Below the pieces are notes generated by a model, which was not told the DNA's origin, made no database searches, and saw nothing but the letters and a program-made list of their open reading frames with translations. A DNA stretch of 64,000 bases, taken from the NCBI GenBank assembly GCA_013339765.2, contig CM023448.1, positions 283,656,817-283,720,816 of the forward strand. Reading direction: 5' to 3'. Position 1 is the first letter of the stretch. Every line of letters starts with the position of its first letter. Position numbers and translations under genes: made by a program. Of the stretch, positions 44,003-55,980 are shown piece by piece. This DNA comes from Haemaphysalis longicornis (lineage: Eukaryota; Arthropoda; Arachnida; Ixodida; Ixodidae).

Positions 44003-47000
44003 AATAAATAAAACTGGTAGGCCCGAGGACATCTAAGACCTTTTTATGGATTGTGAATGCGAAAGCACAAATATCCGCTTGAACGCCGGAGACGCCTTGC
44101 TATCGTGTTGCTTTTATTTAGCCGTGTAGACTCGCTCTTCTGGCAGTGACCGCACTTGAAAACGCGGTCCGCCCATTGCCGCGGCACAAGAGGGAACAGG
44201 TGGAACGGATAGAAAGCGCGGTGCAGTGGACGTTTGCGACTGCGACGCTTTCCTCCCAAGCATCCGCTATAAAAATGGCATTTTGGGAGAAAAAGACAGC
44301 ACAGAGGCCCTAAACTGCATGCAGAAAGCAAAACATTTTTACAGGCGTCGAAATTGCGGGCCCACATTGAGAGCTATATAAAGCGCAAAGAGGATGAGCG
44401 TAAAAAGCATGCGACTTCTTTATTCGGCTTACAAACTTTTCTCTGTAGACCATTGAGTCACTACAAGAGAATGATACGAAAAACACATGCAAAAGAGAAA
44501 TTAACTAAAGGAAAGTTTGTACTTTGGGTTACTAATTAACAACTAGCTACGGCCGAAAAATTGCTTTAGGTTAAAGTGGACTTTAACTTGGGGTGATAAC
44601 TATGCTGGCGGGCCGTATATATTTTACGTTGAAAATTTTAAACAAAAATAATCAAATTAATAGCCATTTGTTTAGCTGTTCAGGTCACTGTTCGGGTAAA
44701 AACCACGTCAGAGAAGTTTTCGGCGGCAAGCCCCCCCAAAAAAACCGCACACACTCTTAGGCAAATAGGACTAAAATAGGGACTGAAATACGGCTGTTAG
44801 TCTTCGCGGGCAACAGTTCATCTTCAAGGGGAGTGTCTGTAGCAGGGTGTGTGCCGTGTGCACAAATGCGGACTAACTGTTCGTCCCCGCCGATATAAGG
44901 AGTAACGGGAAGACGAAACGCATGCATTTAGTCTCTTTGCTGCGTCATTAATCCCCTGTAATGGCGTCGTCGTTGCCATTTCGCGCATATGTGTGTGGAT
45001 AGTTTCAGATTTCGAAAACGCAAGTCATTGCAGTCAATGGGTCCTTTACATGGTGCCACGGGAGAAAATATCGATGTTAATTATAAGAAAAGCACCTACC
45101 GTCAATCGAGCGTCGGGTAATCGCAAGGAGCGGCGAAGCGCGATCGACAGAGCTACTTGGTGAGGTTATGTTGATACAATGTGTTGCATACGATTCGGGC
45201 GGGGTAATAACGGCCTATGAAAGATTTCAAGCCCATCAACAATAACACAAATATTAGTGACAATAGCAAACGTTGATCCCCAAGCGTAATGAATATGTAT
45301 ATGTTTAACAGGCGAGAAAAAAGCGCATTAGTTGCTGATGACAACAACTGCAAAATAAAAATGCTCGCTATACAGGTAAGGCGCGTGCCAACACTGGGAG
45401 CTAGCCTCCGAATGTGAGCGGACGGCGGTGATTTTGCAATATCATGGCAGCAAAAGATTGCAGTTTCCTGGTGGCAGATGCCACAGAGATTACATCTCCA
45501 CGTCACGTTGAGGAGCAAGGAGATTTACGTCCAGACTGGCTGTTCAGGATTCTGGGGGTTTAACGCGCCGGAGCTACGCCTCGGCTGTGAGGCGGGCAAC
45601 AGCGGGGGGCTACGGATTAATTTAGACAACCCGGGGACCTTTTACATGCTCTGAAAGCGTACTAGGTATTTGAATGCATGCGCTACGTCGCACATCCCTG
45701 GGATAAAACAATGACAGCGGGCAGTGTGGAGCGAAATTAGCTGATGGGGAGTCCCGGTATATGATACTCATGACTCGAAGGTGGTCGGTCATTTGTGTAC
45801 AGTTTCAACCTCGCAGTGGCAGAATTGTATACGTTGTGTACTGCACAATGTTACAGCGCAGACTGCATTTTTTGCATTGGGATGGCTGGAGCGGTAAGCG
45901 GAATTGAACTCGTCATTTTTCAAGTACACACCGCTGGTCGTAGGGATCGATCATTCGGGAGCACTGTGGTAAATAAAAAAAGCGTGATTCCCTAATTCAC
46001 GCCTCAACGATGTAGCTGCTCATATCGGGACAGCGGGCACCTTTGACGCTTGTCCAACTTCAAGTACCTCTTCCACAATTCCAAGCACTAAAGAAATGAC
46101 ATATGACGCTGCGGAACAAACTTAGGTAAGAATGGAACTGTGAACTACCCCGCGTACGTTGGGTGCTGGTTCGCTCATATATGACCTTGTGCACACTCCG
46201 CATGGCCAGGCCCTTTGTTTGGGGTGGGACTGCGAGTGGCCGCTCCAGCGGTCGCGAAAACTATCGCGAAGAAAGCAACTTCGCAATGAGAGGCCTTTGT
46301 GTGTGCACTGCGTGGGCAGATCCAGCGCGTGAGCTGCGTCCTCGTGTACGCTTAGTGTGTCCCGGGGCAGTCAACGGGCAGGAGTTCGAGCCACGTCCAT
46401 GTATTTCTCTCACTCGCGGCAAGAAGACTGAGAAAAAAGGAGACAATAGAAGCTCACGTTGACATGCTGGCCACCAGACTGGCTTCCCTCCCCACCCTTG
46501 AATACCAATCAGTACACGGGGTCTGCGGGGAACGAGAGAGATGGTCGGGGTGGGCACAGCCCCATCACGGTGCCGCTTTTCCATCTCCGCTGTGCCAAAA
46601 GTTTGTTCTTCCCGCCTTCAGTCAGCAACCTTTTGGCTCTTCGTCTGTGCGCTGTTGCTGAAATCGCTGCATCGTCCCTGTTCATCCCGTGTCCGTAGCC
46701 CCGCAGTTACGGCGAGCACGGCAGGAGGGGCGGGCTCACTAGCCGTCGCCGCGATTGTAACGGAGCGCTCCAGTTCGCCGCGCGGCGGTCCGACCTGATT
46801 GCGCCGGCCTGTTTTGTCTTCGTCCTGGGCCACGGCGTCTCGATGGCCGCTCACAGATGTAATTTCAAGGAGGTGAAAAATAGCCGGTGATCAATATCGT
46901 CGCCGCGCGTAGCCTGCGGCAGCAGCCGCGTGCTGCACAATCGCCAAACCGGACCAGTCTCCTCCCACTCGCGGATTCTCGCCCGTCTTTTAAGTGCACT

Positions 47001-47256
47001 GGGCACTACACAAATGGAAGCCACGGGGATGCCCGCTGGCTGCGGTGACCCGATTGACACGGGTGCTTTGTGAGCCGAGACAAATCTGCTAACCCATCTA
47101 GCTGAAGGAATCTTAAAACAGTCCCATATGTTTCCAAAATCCCCGACACGTCTGTTTGCAGGCTTAGGTGTTCGCCAGATGAAAGGGAGTAACATATCTT
47201 GTCTTGACCGGTGTTCTTGTTTTCGTTCCAATGCTTGGCTCTAATTTGTCTAAAAC
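44003..47256. other. No gene recognised
   Basis: A 3.2-kb interval of short frames. CACACTCTTAGGCAAATA near 44751 resembles a MITE end, but the partner was not found. GC-rich DNA at 46380-46850 encodes nothing recognisable. A B-box-like GAGTTCGAGCC lies at 46382 without a clear A box. Confidence 0.35.
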
Positions 47257-47326
47257 AGAGAACACACATCACTTCTTACGCATGTCTCAAATTTTAGACA
47301 CGCATAAGAAGTGATGTGTGTTCTCT
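47257..47326. repeat. 70-bp inverted repeat, 31-bp arms
   Basis: AGAGAACACACATCACTTCT leads the left arm. The right arm pairs at 29 of 31 positions across an 8-bp loop. A TA run follows at 47341. Confidence 0.85.
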
Positions 47327-47439
47327 AATCTCTGTTTTTTTATATATATTACATTGCATTTGAATAACAGCATCGGGACTAAATATTCTAGCTTTAGCTC
47401 TAGGTGGCCCTAAGCGGCGCTAAAGCCTCGTAGTAACCT

Positions 47440-47880
47440 CTCTCAGCAGTCGTGTAAACACTTTTCAAACGTACGTATACACGTCACAACGTCTCGGATC
47501 ATCAATCACAGACCACTGACGAGACCAGTCAGGATTGCGTGGGCACCAGCTCACAGCGGCACCCCCGGCAACGAGATCGCCAACCTCGCCTGAAGATTTG
47601 ACCCGCCGAGCCAGTGCTGGTGAGGCTGAACCAACGCACACGCATCCTCTAGTCCCATATGAAAAGATCAAGGCTCTCCCGTGAGACATATCATCCCGCC
47701 CACAAATCGCGACCCATGGACTAGGAAAGAATATTCCTCGCTCTGCACGTTAATAGTTTTCCTCACCTTACCAGAATGCACATCTTTGAACCCACACAAT
47801 TTCCTCCGCTTTGCCGCTTCTGTGGAGAACCAGGGACCCTGAAATGCATAGTGGCTGAGTGCAACGAAACCTCCACCTTT
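47440..47880 (+). mobile_element. I-type LINE, RNase H to zinc knuckle
   Basis: The plus strand reads VRIAWAPAHSGTPGNEIANL, then after stops HIFEPTQFPPLCRFCGEPGT and LKCIVAECNE. Both blocks, in this order, match the LINE at 37-39 kb (RNase H end, then C..CG...L.H...C). Frame changes mark it as dead. Confidence 0.65.
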
Positions 47881-48007
47881 ACAAACAGCTTAAGGAGAAC
47901 GCCAGCTCCGCCCTCGAAGCCTCGAAGGTCAGCTCGAAAGGGCTGTCGACATGGCCCGCGGGCTCAAGGCATCCTTTGGAATAAGGACGCCTCTCTGAAG
48001 CATTTCC

Positions 48008-48102
<95 letters not shown>
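48008..48102. repeat. (TGAT)n microsatellite, SINE tail
   Basis: About 24 tetranucleotide units adjoin the Ruka copy at 48103 and read (ATCA)n on its strand, so this is most likely an expanded SINE tail. Confidence 0.9.
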
Positions 48103-48262
48103 CGGGATTTAACGGCGCCGACGCAACGCAGGCGACGAGGCGCGCCGTAGTGGAGGTCTCCGGATTAATTTTGAGCACCGGAGGATCTTTAGCGTGCGCA
48201 GAAATCTCAGACACACGGGCGTTTTCGCTTTTCGCCTCCATCAGAAAGGCGGGTGCCGCGGC
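48103..48262 (-). mobile_element. Ruka-like SINE, copy 2 (head missing)
   Basis: The minus strand carries GGAGGCGAAAAGCGAAAACG, GCGCACGCTAAAGATCCTCC and ATTAATCCGGAGACC, as in copy 1. The tRNA-like head is lost at about 48262, as in a 5'-truncated insertion. Confidence 0.8.
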
Positions 48263-51200
48263 TGAAGCATCTCCTCAGTTTCCGTGAAAATTTTGAGGCA
48301 GTAATACTACCCTCGTGGGAAACTTGAGTACAACCCATCTGTTCGTTATTATACATATTTTGTTAAGGTAAGAGAGCACAATAACTACTGTGTGTGCATT
48401 TACAAAAGTATAATAGATATAAAGTCTAGCTACTTCAAGTTACTTTGTATATAGTGTACGACTGCGCAGTTTTTAAAAGGTGGAGCCACCTGAAAATTAG
48501 CCACCGACTGCTGCCTGTTTTTTATCGAGAATTCGCTATTTTGTATACGCCGCGAGAGCAACCTCTCACAGTTCAACCAGCACTTTCACATTCACGATTC
48601 TCTTTCGAATTCGTCTAATGAATTATCCGCCAAAGACGTCGGCCCGTATTTCCATTGAAGTAAACGCCAGCATATATGTAGAATTTCTAGCAATTGTCTA
48701 TAATAACTCGACGGGGACGGAAGCAAGGACAAAAGGACAGCGTGGTGTCGCTCCCTGTTTCTTTTGTCCATGTTTCTGTCGGCTGTTAAAGATGTAGTGT
48801 TCCTAAACCACACGCCTGTCCATGTTACCGACAGCTTACCCTTCTTTAGCTGTCGCTTTGCAGTAATCCTTGCAACGGTGATCTTTGCAATCTTTGCAGT
48901 AACCTTTGCAATGACATGCGCTTGGTACTCGCATAGGCAGCTTCCATCTGTGTTCAACGTTGTTGGTGCTTAAAATTTCCGTCTAGGATAAGGGGGACGA
49001 GCATAGTTACTAGCAGGCAGCGGCTGTGAGGTCGCGTTGTTGGCGCTGCCTTGCAGCTCAGTTGCAGTACTATGGGTCTGACGTCTGGTTTCCGGGACGT
49101 TTCAGCGTTTCTTCAGCTCCTGCCTCAGCGGAGGGTACAGGCAGGCAGCTGGAGTCATACGACACAAGTTCCACAACGATTTGTGCGTTTGCTAAGGGTC
49201 GTCGGCCATGGACGGGGAATGTGAGACTCGTTTAGTGTGAACGCTTCATTCATATTCGTTAGTAGCTCTTTTCTCTTGTGTGAGTGATACGGTGTAACAG
49301 GCGGAATAAAATCTGGCGTATGTCATAAGTGCTGCACGTAATTACCCGTTTGGTTATGTAGGCTTTGATTCGTTTTTACCATTCCTAAGGGCGAAGGTTT
49401 ACAGAATGGGAAGTTGGGGGGAGGGGGGGATGAAAGCGAGAGATCTGACTGTTCCTGCTGCAACTCAAGCTGCGTGGGTATGCGACTCTATTCATAGCAG
49501 ATTAGACACTACACACAGCACGTGCTAGGCATTCCTATTTTTGTGTCTGTCAATGCACATCAACGTGCAGATTCGTATTCGCTGCGGCGAGTTTTGTTCG
49601 CCTCCCTTTGGCGCGCGTTCTGCGCAGACATGCGACTGCTGCGGCCCAGCCGGCGGCACGCACCGGCGCAGCGCAGCGCAGTGCAGCAGCAGCCCGCAGT
49701 GCAGGAGCGTGGCATTGCTCCGCCCGGCGGGCACGCGGCGCTTCCCGGAGGACGCGGTGCCGGAAAGGCCGTTGCCCTCCGCTGGCACAGACGAGACCCG
49801 CTGCACACTTTGTTGCGCCGGCGTTATTTCTGGAGAATCCACGGACGGCCGGCCTGCGCGCCGACGGCCGGTTCGCCGTCTGCCGCCCATTCCGGCCGTC
49901 AAGCCTGTGACGGGCGCGATCGCGCAAGCCGTAGCGCCCACCGAGCACGCATACTCGATCAGCCTCTTCGACGGCGCTCGGTGCTGCTCTGCGCTTGAGA
50001 GCAAGCATGCGCAAAAAGCGCCGCAAGCACGAGCTTTCGGCGGCCATCCGCGCAAAGCATGAGTGAGCAGGATGGAGCGAGCGGAGCAGTGTGCGAGCGT
50101 AAACGCACGCATGTACGCAAGCATTCATGCGTGCGTGTGGGTTGGGTCACACGCTCGGAGGGCACGTTGACGCTCGTCAGGGCGCCCTGCATTTGTGGGC
50201 AGAAGTTCGCAACGAACTACCTGCGGCATGCGTTATCTCACACTGGCTAGTTAGGATGCTGTGCATGGTGGCTCGACACGTGCCGTCCTGTAACTGCGCG
50301 TGTTGCCATTGTGGCATGCTTTACCTTGGAGTCCTGCGACCAGACTGCTGCTGTAATTCATTGAACTGCTTTGTGTCGAGGCTATATAACTGGATGACCT
50401 ACAAATGCAGACTATGGAATATTGATCCAGAGGCTCTCGTGTGAGACAATTCTCGTTTCAGCCTTCGTGTCGTCGGCTTCTCCTCTGCTTCTCCTCGAGC
50501 GCATGCACGGCAATAGAAGGGAGTCGACTCCTCAAGCTACACCGGCTGAAGCACCTTCGATCGATCTGTCTATTATATTGGACATGCGTCCCTCATATCA
50601 GATGTCTGAACGCCGTTAAAGGGGACTGAACTTTAAATTTCTGGAACAAACTATGCCCGGAAAGCTTTCCCCAGAGACTGAACACCGCCCTGCATGACGC
50701 TTTCACGTTTTTGTTCGTTATAGAAGCTTAGGTAAAACTGCGTAGTTATCGCCAACATTGATATAGTTATCGCCACTGTTATCGCGATTCTCTTTACGGC
50801 GGCTATCTAATGCGGTTATTGCTGTGACTGAAAGGGATCCGGCCAGCAGCCGCAATACCGCTTGAATGACATCGTCAGAGCACGCAAACAATGCTTAAAC
50901 GGATTAAGGGGAAGAAATCTTTAGAGCTATGTTCCAAGATATCTGATGAGCGTAGAGCAGTAAAATTTGATTGGGGTACTTTGTCACCCCTAATTTACAT
51001 ACTGGTTGCGCTTAATGACTGCGTTCTTAAAGCATTTCATATTTTGAAAAAAAAAAATTAAAGAAGTGCTGCAAGCTCTCTGCAAGTGCTCTACAAGAGT
51101 ACTTGCAAGAGTACTAGTAAAATTCCCGTCCTTCCTGTGGCGGGCCAACCCCATGCAGGGCACCCCCGCTTGCGTTGGCAGCACGGTTTAGCCCATTTTG

Positions 51201-53290
51201 CGGGCAAGACAAAACTGCACATTTAGTGCCCTCTTTTACGGGTCAGATGTTCACGCGCACTCACACAAAACGCTGTCCTGCTCCCACCCTTTTTATCCCT
51301 CCGAGCTAACTGCTACGTGAGCACAGTGATTACAACTGGACATTTCATTAAAGAGCCTCTCGCAGAATTACCCTTTCTCTTGCTAGGCTGCTGGACGCGC
51401 ACTCCAAAGGCAGCCGAAGGGGCCTCGGCAATTTCGGCGCAGAAAGCCTGCGGCGGTGCAGATGCGCGTGCCGATTGCGGCAGCCCGCGGTGTTAGCCAC
51501 CACCCTTCCCTAGCTTTGCATTTCGGGCGGCGTATCGGCGGTGCGTGTACGGGCGGCCCGAGCGATGAGCGGCGGTACGCCCTTGGCAACCCGCGGCTGA
51601 CGCGCCGGCGGAACCGGCTGGCGTGCTCGCCCGTGCGTGGCTCCGGCTCGCCGCACTTCCCCCACGTTCGCGGGGCGCTAACCGTTCCGACGTCGCCCGC
51701 GCTGACCGCGACCGGCCTAATGAGCGGACCAACGATGGGCAGGCAGCGCTTCCCTAGCGAGCGAGAACAGCCGCCCGCGGCGTTTCGTGAACGGGTAAAA
51801 AAGCGCGCCTTAAAGAAAGTGGGCAACGTGTCCAGCGAGCGCACTACGTGCAGTGCATATCTTGCCATGTTTACCGACCAGCCAGCCGTTCTCATAATTC
51901 CCACGTCGCCTGCGCTTGGGCGGCTCCCAGCGTCAAGGTCGCGTGATGTCACTTCCAGGGAAGAAAAAAATCGATGCCACGCGCGCGTCTGACTCACGCA
52001 GCAGCCGTCTTCGCCCACAGTTTATTCCTGATGGCAAACACACCGCCAACTGCGCCGAGAGAACGCTCACAAATCGATACGCGTACGCTCCGGGCTCGAA
52101 CGTCAGGGATTCATGGTTTTACACCGCGGAAATTCGCAACACAAAGCTGCTTTAGGGCTGGTCTAGGCTCCATGCTTGGGTCATACCCAGTCTATCTGGG
52201 GGGTGGCGGCGAATACTGTCGGAATTACAAAACTCGGATTCATTACCATGCCATTATGTTATGGGGAAGAGAGCACCAGTTTAAATGTACCAGCATAACC
52301 TTATAGCCACGAACGTGAGCCCAAATAATGTTGTTCTTTGCTAAGTGTGATACCTTATGTGTCCGCGTACTGCAAACCAGCCATCCGTGACGAAATACCA
52401 ACGCCGGAAGTACTATTCTACTATTCGCATTTGTGGAAAATTTTGCTGCTGAGCAATTTAAAGGTCGCGTGCTCGATATTCGCTGACAGCATTTCGTACG
52501 CTGACTAGACGCAAAAACAAGCCCTTGTGCATAACGTTTAGTTCAGTGGGTCTAGACTGACATAAAGCAGAACCTCATAGCCCGGGTTCAGTTTTGGTGC
52601 TCTAAGTCGGTCCTGAAACAGGGCTGACCGAAAGCTATTTCCGTTTCCCTTACGCCTGAAACACTCGAAAAGCTATAGCAGGCAACATGACAGCGGTGCT
52701 CCGCTATTGGCTCAGCAAAGCAGCTATATCACCCACATAAAAAAAAATCTCAGTATTGTTCTTGGTGAGCTGTTCCTTAAATGTCAAATGCTTTCATGGC
52801 ATGCAACCAAACCGAAGCAGGTCATTAGCAGCGGTACTTTCAGTGACGACACACTGGGCAATAAAAATTGTCCGGTATTTGAAGGACGCTGAAGAGAAAA
52901 TACAGCCTTTCTGGCGAGATTCACAGTTCCCTGCTGAGTACAAAGCGGTAAAAAAAATTCAGCCACCTTCGCAATTGAGATGCGAAGAGTGAGGAAACAG
53001 CGTAGCTGGTGGTCTTCACTAGCTTTAACTTGGCTTTTCTTAGGTCTGCGCAACTCGTCGGTACATCGGACGTTGCTGCCGCCGAGCAGGAGGACACCGG
53101 CACGTCAGAGCTTACGTCATCACTAAGCGCAGCCAATCCCCGACGCACGCCTCCCCACCCGAACATCTGTCCACTTTAACTCAGCCAAAGTACAAAGGCC
53201 AACACCCGCGCTACGAACCCAAAGGAAATTCTGAGCGTCCCGAATGCGATGACAGCGCAATCGCCTCCAGGATGCTCGAGAAAGAAAAAC
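48263..53290. other. Long interval without a recognisable gene
   Basis: Two CpG-rich islands (about 49560-50060 and 51380-51790) stay open in several frames on both strands, which reflects base composition; no conserved domain appears. A 25-bp near-palindrome (GCAAGTGCTCT... ACTTGC) lies at 51082-51106. These islands could be promoter regions of genes outside what I can identify. Confidence 0.35.
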
Positions 53291-53294
53291 AAAG

Positions 53295-53376
53295 CAATGA
53301 AAGCGCAATAGGATAGACGCCGGTTTTATAACGCGACGGACCCAGGTTTGATTCCGATCACGGGAAGCGCTTTTTT
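53295..53376 (+). mobile_element. tRNA-derived SINE, second family, copy 3
   Basis: GCGCAATAGGATAGACGCCG (A box) and CCAGGTTTGATTCCGATCAC (B box) are followed by GGGAAGCG and a T run, as in the copy at 33.5 kb. Confidence 0.6.
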
Positions 53377-53383
53377 TTAAAGT

Positions 53384-53647
53384 CGAAAGTGTTTTATTCC
53401 GGGATACACAGATTTCACTGACGTCATATCCGTCACGGAACTGATGCCAGTACAACGAAACAAGCGGCCTGTAAAGGGTGCACCCCTGCACACAGGGTCT
53501 TCTTGCGGCGAAGCAACCCTTAGTTCTAAAGAATACGTTATACTTAGGGTTGTTCGTTTTCGGTTTTATATTTTAACACGAAAGTGTTATGCCGGGATAC
53601 ACCAAGACTTCACTGACGTCATATCCGTCACGGATATGACGCCAGTA
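53384..53647. repeat. Two 69-bp repeats containing CRE-type sites, 195 bp apart
   Basis: Units at 53384-53452 and 53579-53647 both run CGAAAGTGTT...CCGGGATACAC, then CACTGACGTCATATCCGTCA. In the second the end extends to a CATATCCGTCACGGATATG inverted repeat. Each holds a perfect TGACGTCA. Confidence 0.85.
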
Positions 53648-54216
53648 CTTTGCCGAAGCGACCCGGCAGCAGGACGTCGATCGCCAAGTACACCCGCAAG
53701 ACAGCCGCCGACCCGCAAATCATGCTCAGCTGAAGATTTCGCTGTACATTTCACTTTCGTGTTTTACCAATTCCTATGACAGAGGAATCAACAACAGTTT
53801 TTCCTGAGGCGCGTGCTGCCCATACAGCCGGTCGCGCCCCATACCTGCTCGTCGGCTCCTTGCCTCCGCGCCACTTTCCCACGCACTTCTTGGCAACATT
53901 TTCTTCTTCTCCATCTCACTCAGTTTTGATCGACGCCAGACACGAATGGAACTCAAGCTTAAACAGCTTCGCAGTTAACATTGCTCCTATGATTCTTGGC
54001 GACATACCCTAACGAATAGACAGGTCCCTTCGCCATGTCCCAAAAACATTGAAGATGTCAAAATAAACTGCTTTGGGGATCTTCCGACCGTCTGCGATGA
54101 CCCAGACAACTTTCACGAGGCGTAGTTGGCGCATTACTGCAGCAGCTTATATGCGGTTTTACGTAACCTTGTGTGCTTTGTGTGTAAGAGAGTACATTGC
54201 GGGCAAATGTTATAGA

Positions 54217-55980
54217 CAGTGGCGTAAATCCAGAAAAATCACAAGGGGGGACACACATCTTGCCAAGGCGGCCATTTTGTTTTGTGCTTTACTTTCATGT
54301 ATATACAAATTACTATCGTGATTTGAATTAAAATAAGAAAAAACGAGCATGCTTTCATACCTCACGTAATTGCACTGTGCTATTGCAGACGTTAAAAAAG
54401 ATCAATAAGAAATACTCTGTACAATATGAGTACTGATCACCTATGACATGTTTCCTAGCTTTCGACACTTCTAGAGGGTCCAAAAACGAGAGCGCGGTTT
54501 TTTGCACGCACTGACAAAGTTTTTCAACAACCCTGGCAACGTTATGAGGTCTATAATGTCTTGATGAACGTGTGCAAAGCCATGCAGTTGAGCCGTTCCT
54601 CCCCCATCGTACTACGCAGCCATGTTTTCAGTCTTCTCAAGGCACTGAACGATCTCTCTGCTTCACAGGAAGAGACCGGCATCACTAAGATAATCCTGAG
54701 AAAACTCTCCACTTCCTTGAAATACTGGCGGGTGGACGTGTGCATGTTCCGGAGTACTGCTGCCACGTCGTCGACGGACTTGAGGTTGCAGTGTTCTTCG
54801 TGCAACAAGCGCACGCGAGACACGACTTTACCGATATCGATGCTCTTGTATCGTCGGATCACGTCCAAATCTGCTTCTGATGACCGGTTCAGAAGGACAA
54901 GTTCCAGTGCCCTGTACGTCACGATTCCCTGAGAATCTGGATTAAACCTCTTCTCAATGCCCGCTACAGCTGCATCTATTATTGAAAAAAATATTCGTCG
55001 AAAGTAGGCACTTGCTTCAACTGGGGCGTCACTGGCACTCCCGTTTTCGTACCTCGCTGGGCGCCGTCGGGACCTCGGCGGTTCCACAGGATGCACTTTT
55101 CCATCTTCGGCAGCGGAATCCTCGAAGATGGACGCCTCACATTCGGACGCTGAGGCCAAGTCCGTTGATTCTGTTTTTAGAGTCTTCTTTGAAAAGTAGG
55201 TTAGTAACGTATTTGACTGACGCTTCAATAAGGTAACGTTGGTCATGCGGCTCATTTCCACGTAATCAAGCGTGGGCACGGCACCACTGCATCGTTGCCT
55301 AAAACGTGTCGAAATCTCCGATCGCAAAGAAAATCGGGCAGCAGCGAGCACAACTTCACCGGTCACCCCAAAGTAAGTGAATGAACACCGAGACGGTGTT
55401 TTCAGTGTTGCCAAATGTTGACGAGCAAAAGTAGCTAGATGGCAACGTGAAAGTAGCTAGAAGTAGCTAAGAAATCCAGCAAGGAGCTAAAAGTAGCTAA
55501 CTATTTCCAAGTGCTTCTTTAACATATTCCGGGTGTTTAAAGTATTTATTGGCAGCTGTATTTTCTTAAAGGGACAGACAACCGATTTTTGTCGCGTATA
55601 TGTTCTCTAGCTCATATGAAAGCCAGCGTTTTATATAGCACGGTAACCGCAAGCAATTTCAAAACAAATTGGCGGAAATAATTTTAATTTATTTCGGCGA
55701 ACCACAGCGGAAACAGGTTTTACCTGCTTTCAGTGATTCCGCTTGCACCTTGTGCACGTCGCCGATTGTGCAAAACGAACCTTCTTTTTATTTAGCGGGA
55801 ACGGGATGGTTATTTCAGCTCGTGCAGTACTTATTAGTGACAAAAACAACAGTTGTTTTAGCTTTCAAAGGTAAATGAAAGATGAATCTCAAGGGGGGGA
55901 CACTTGCAAGGGGTGTCCCCCCCAGCCCGAACACAAGGGGGGTCAGGACCCCCATGACCCCCCCATGATTTACGCCACTG
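54217..55980 (-). mobile_element. hAT element carrying a transposase-derived ORF
   Basis: CAGTGGCGTAAATC (54217-54230) and GATTTACGCCACTG (55967-55980) are a perfect 14-bp inverted terminal repeat. Just inside both ends are G/C runs with GGGGGGACAC. The flanking octamers (GTTATAGA and GATAGATG) do not match cleanly, so the duplication has decayed or is absent. The element is 1,764 bp and encodes one long frame on the minus strand. Confidence 0.85.
54551..55414 (-). CDS. hAT transposase derivative, C-terminal dimerisation domain
   Basis: A 287-codon frame inside the hAT element, reading toward its left end. Residues 58-85 (NVTLLKRQSNTLLTYFSKK) resemble the short segment at the start of TTF/ZMYM1-type hAT proteins. 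Residues 118-175 (RRRPARYENGS.. AYFRRIFFSIIDAAVAGIEK) and about 228-285 (PVSSCEAERSFSALRRLKTW, LRSTMGEERLN) match the end of those proteins, including the hAT dimerisation domain. Full transposases of this type are roughly 600-800 residues. The middle, with the catalytic acidic residues, is gone, yet the two remaining parts are joined in frame without a stop. It cannot catalyse transposition. A dimerising fragment might bind full transposase, but that is inference. Confidence 0.75.
   Translation of the reverse strand: MATLKTPSRCSFTYFGVTGEVVLAAARFSLRSEISTRFRQRCSGAVPTLDYVEMSRMTNVTLLKRQSNTLLTYFSKKTLKTESTDLASASECEASIFEDSAAEDGKVHPVEPPRSRRRPARYENGSASDAPVEASAYFRRIFFSIIDAAVAGIEKRFNPDSQGIVTYRALELVLLNRSSEADLDVIRRYKSIDIGKVVSRVRLLHEEHCNLKSVDDVAAVLRNMHTSTRQYFKEVESFLRIILVMPVSSCEAERSFSALRRLKTWLRSTMGEERLNCMALHTFIKTL

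Noticed and set aside
49522..50128. Several overlapping ORFs of 150-200 codons on both strands
   Set aside because: They coincide with a CpG-rich stretch where stop codons are rare in all frames. The translations are Ala/Arg/Pro-rich with no domain, and opposite strands are equally open.
51383..52018. ORFs of 211 codons (-) and 178 codons (+)
   Set aside because: Same compositional effect as at 49.5 kb; no recognisable motif and no start or splice context.
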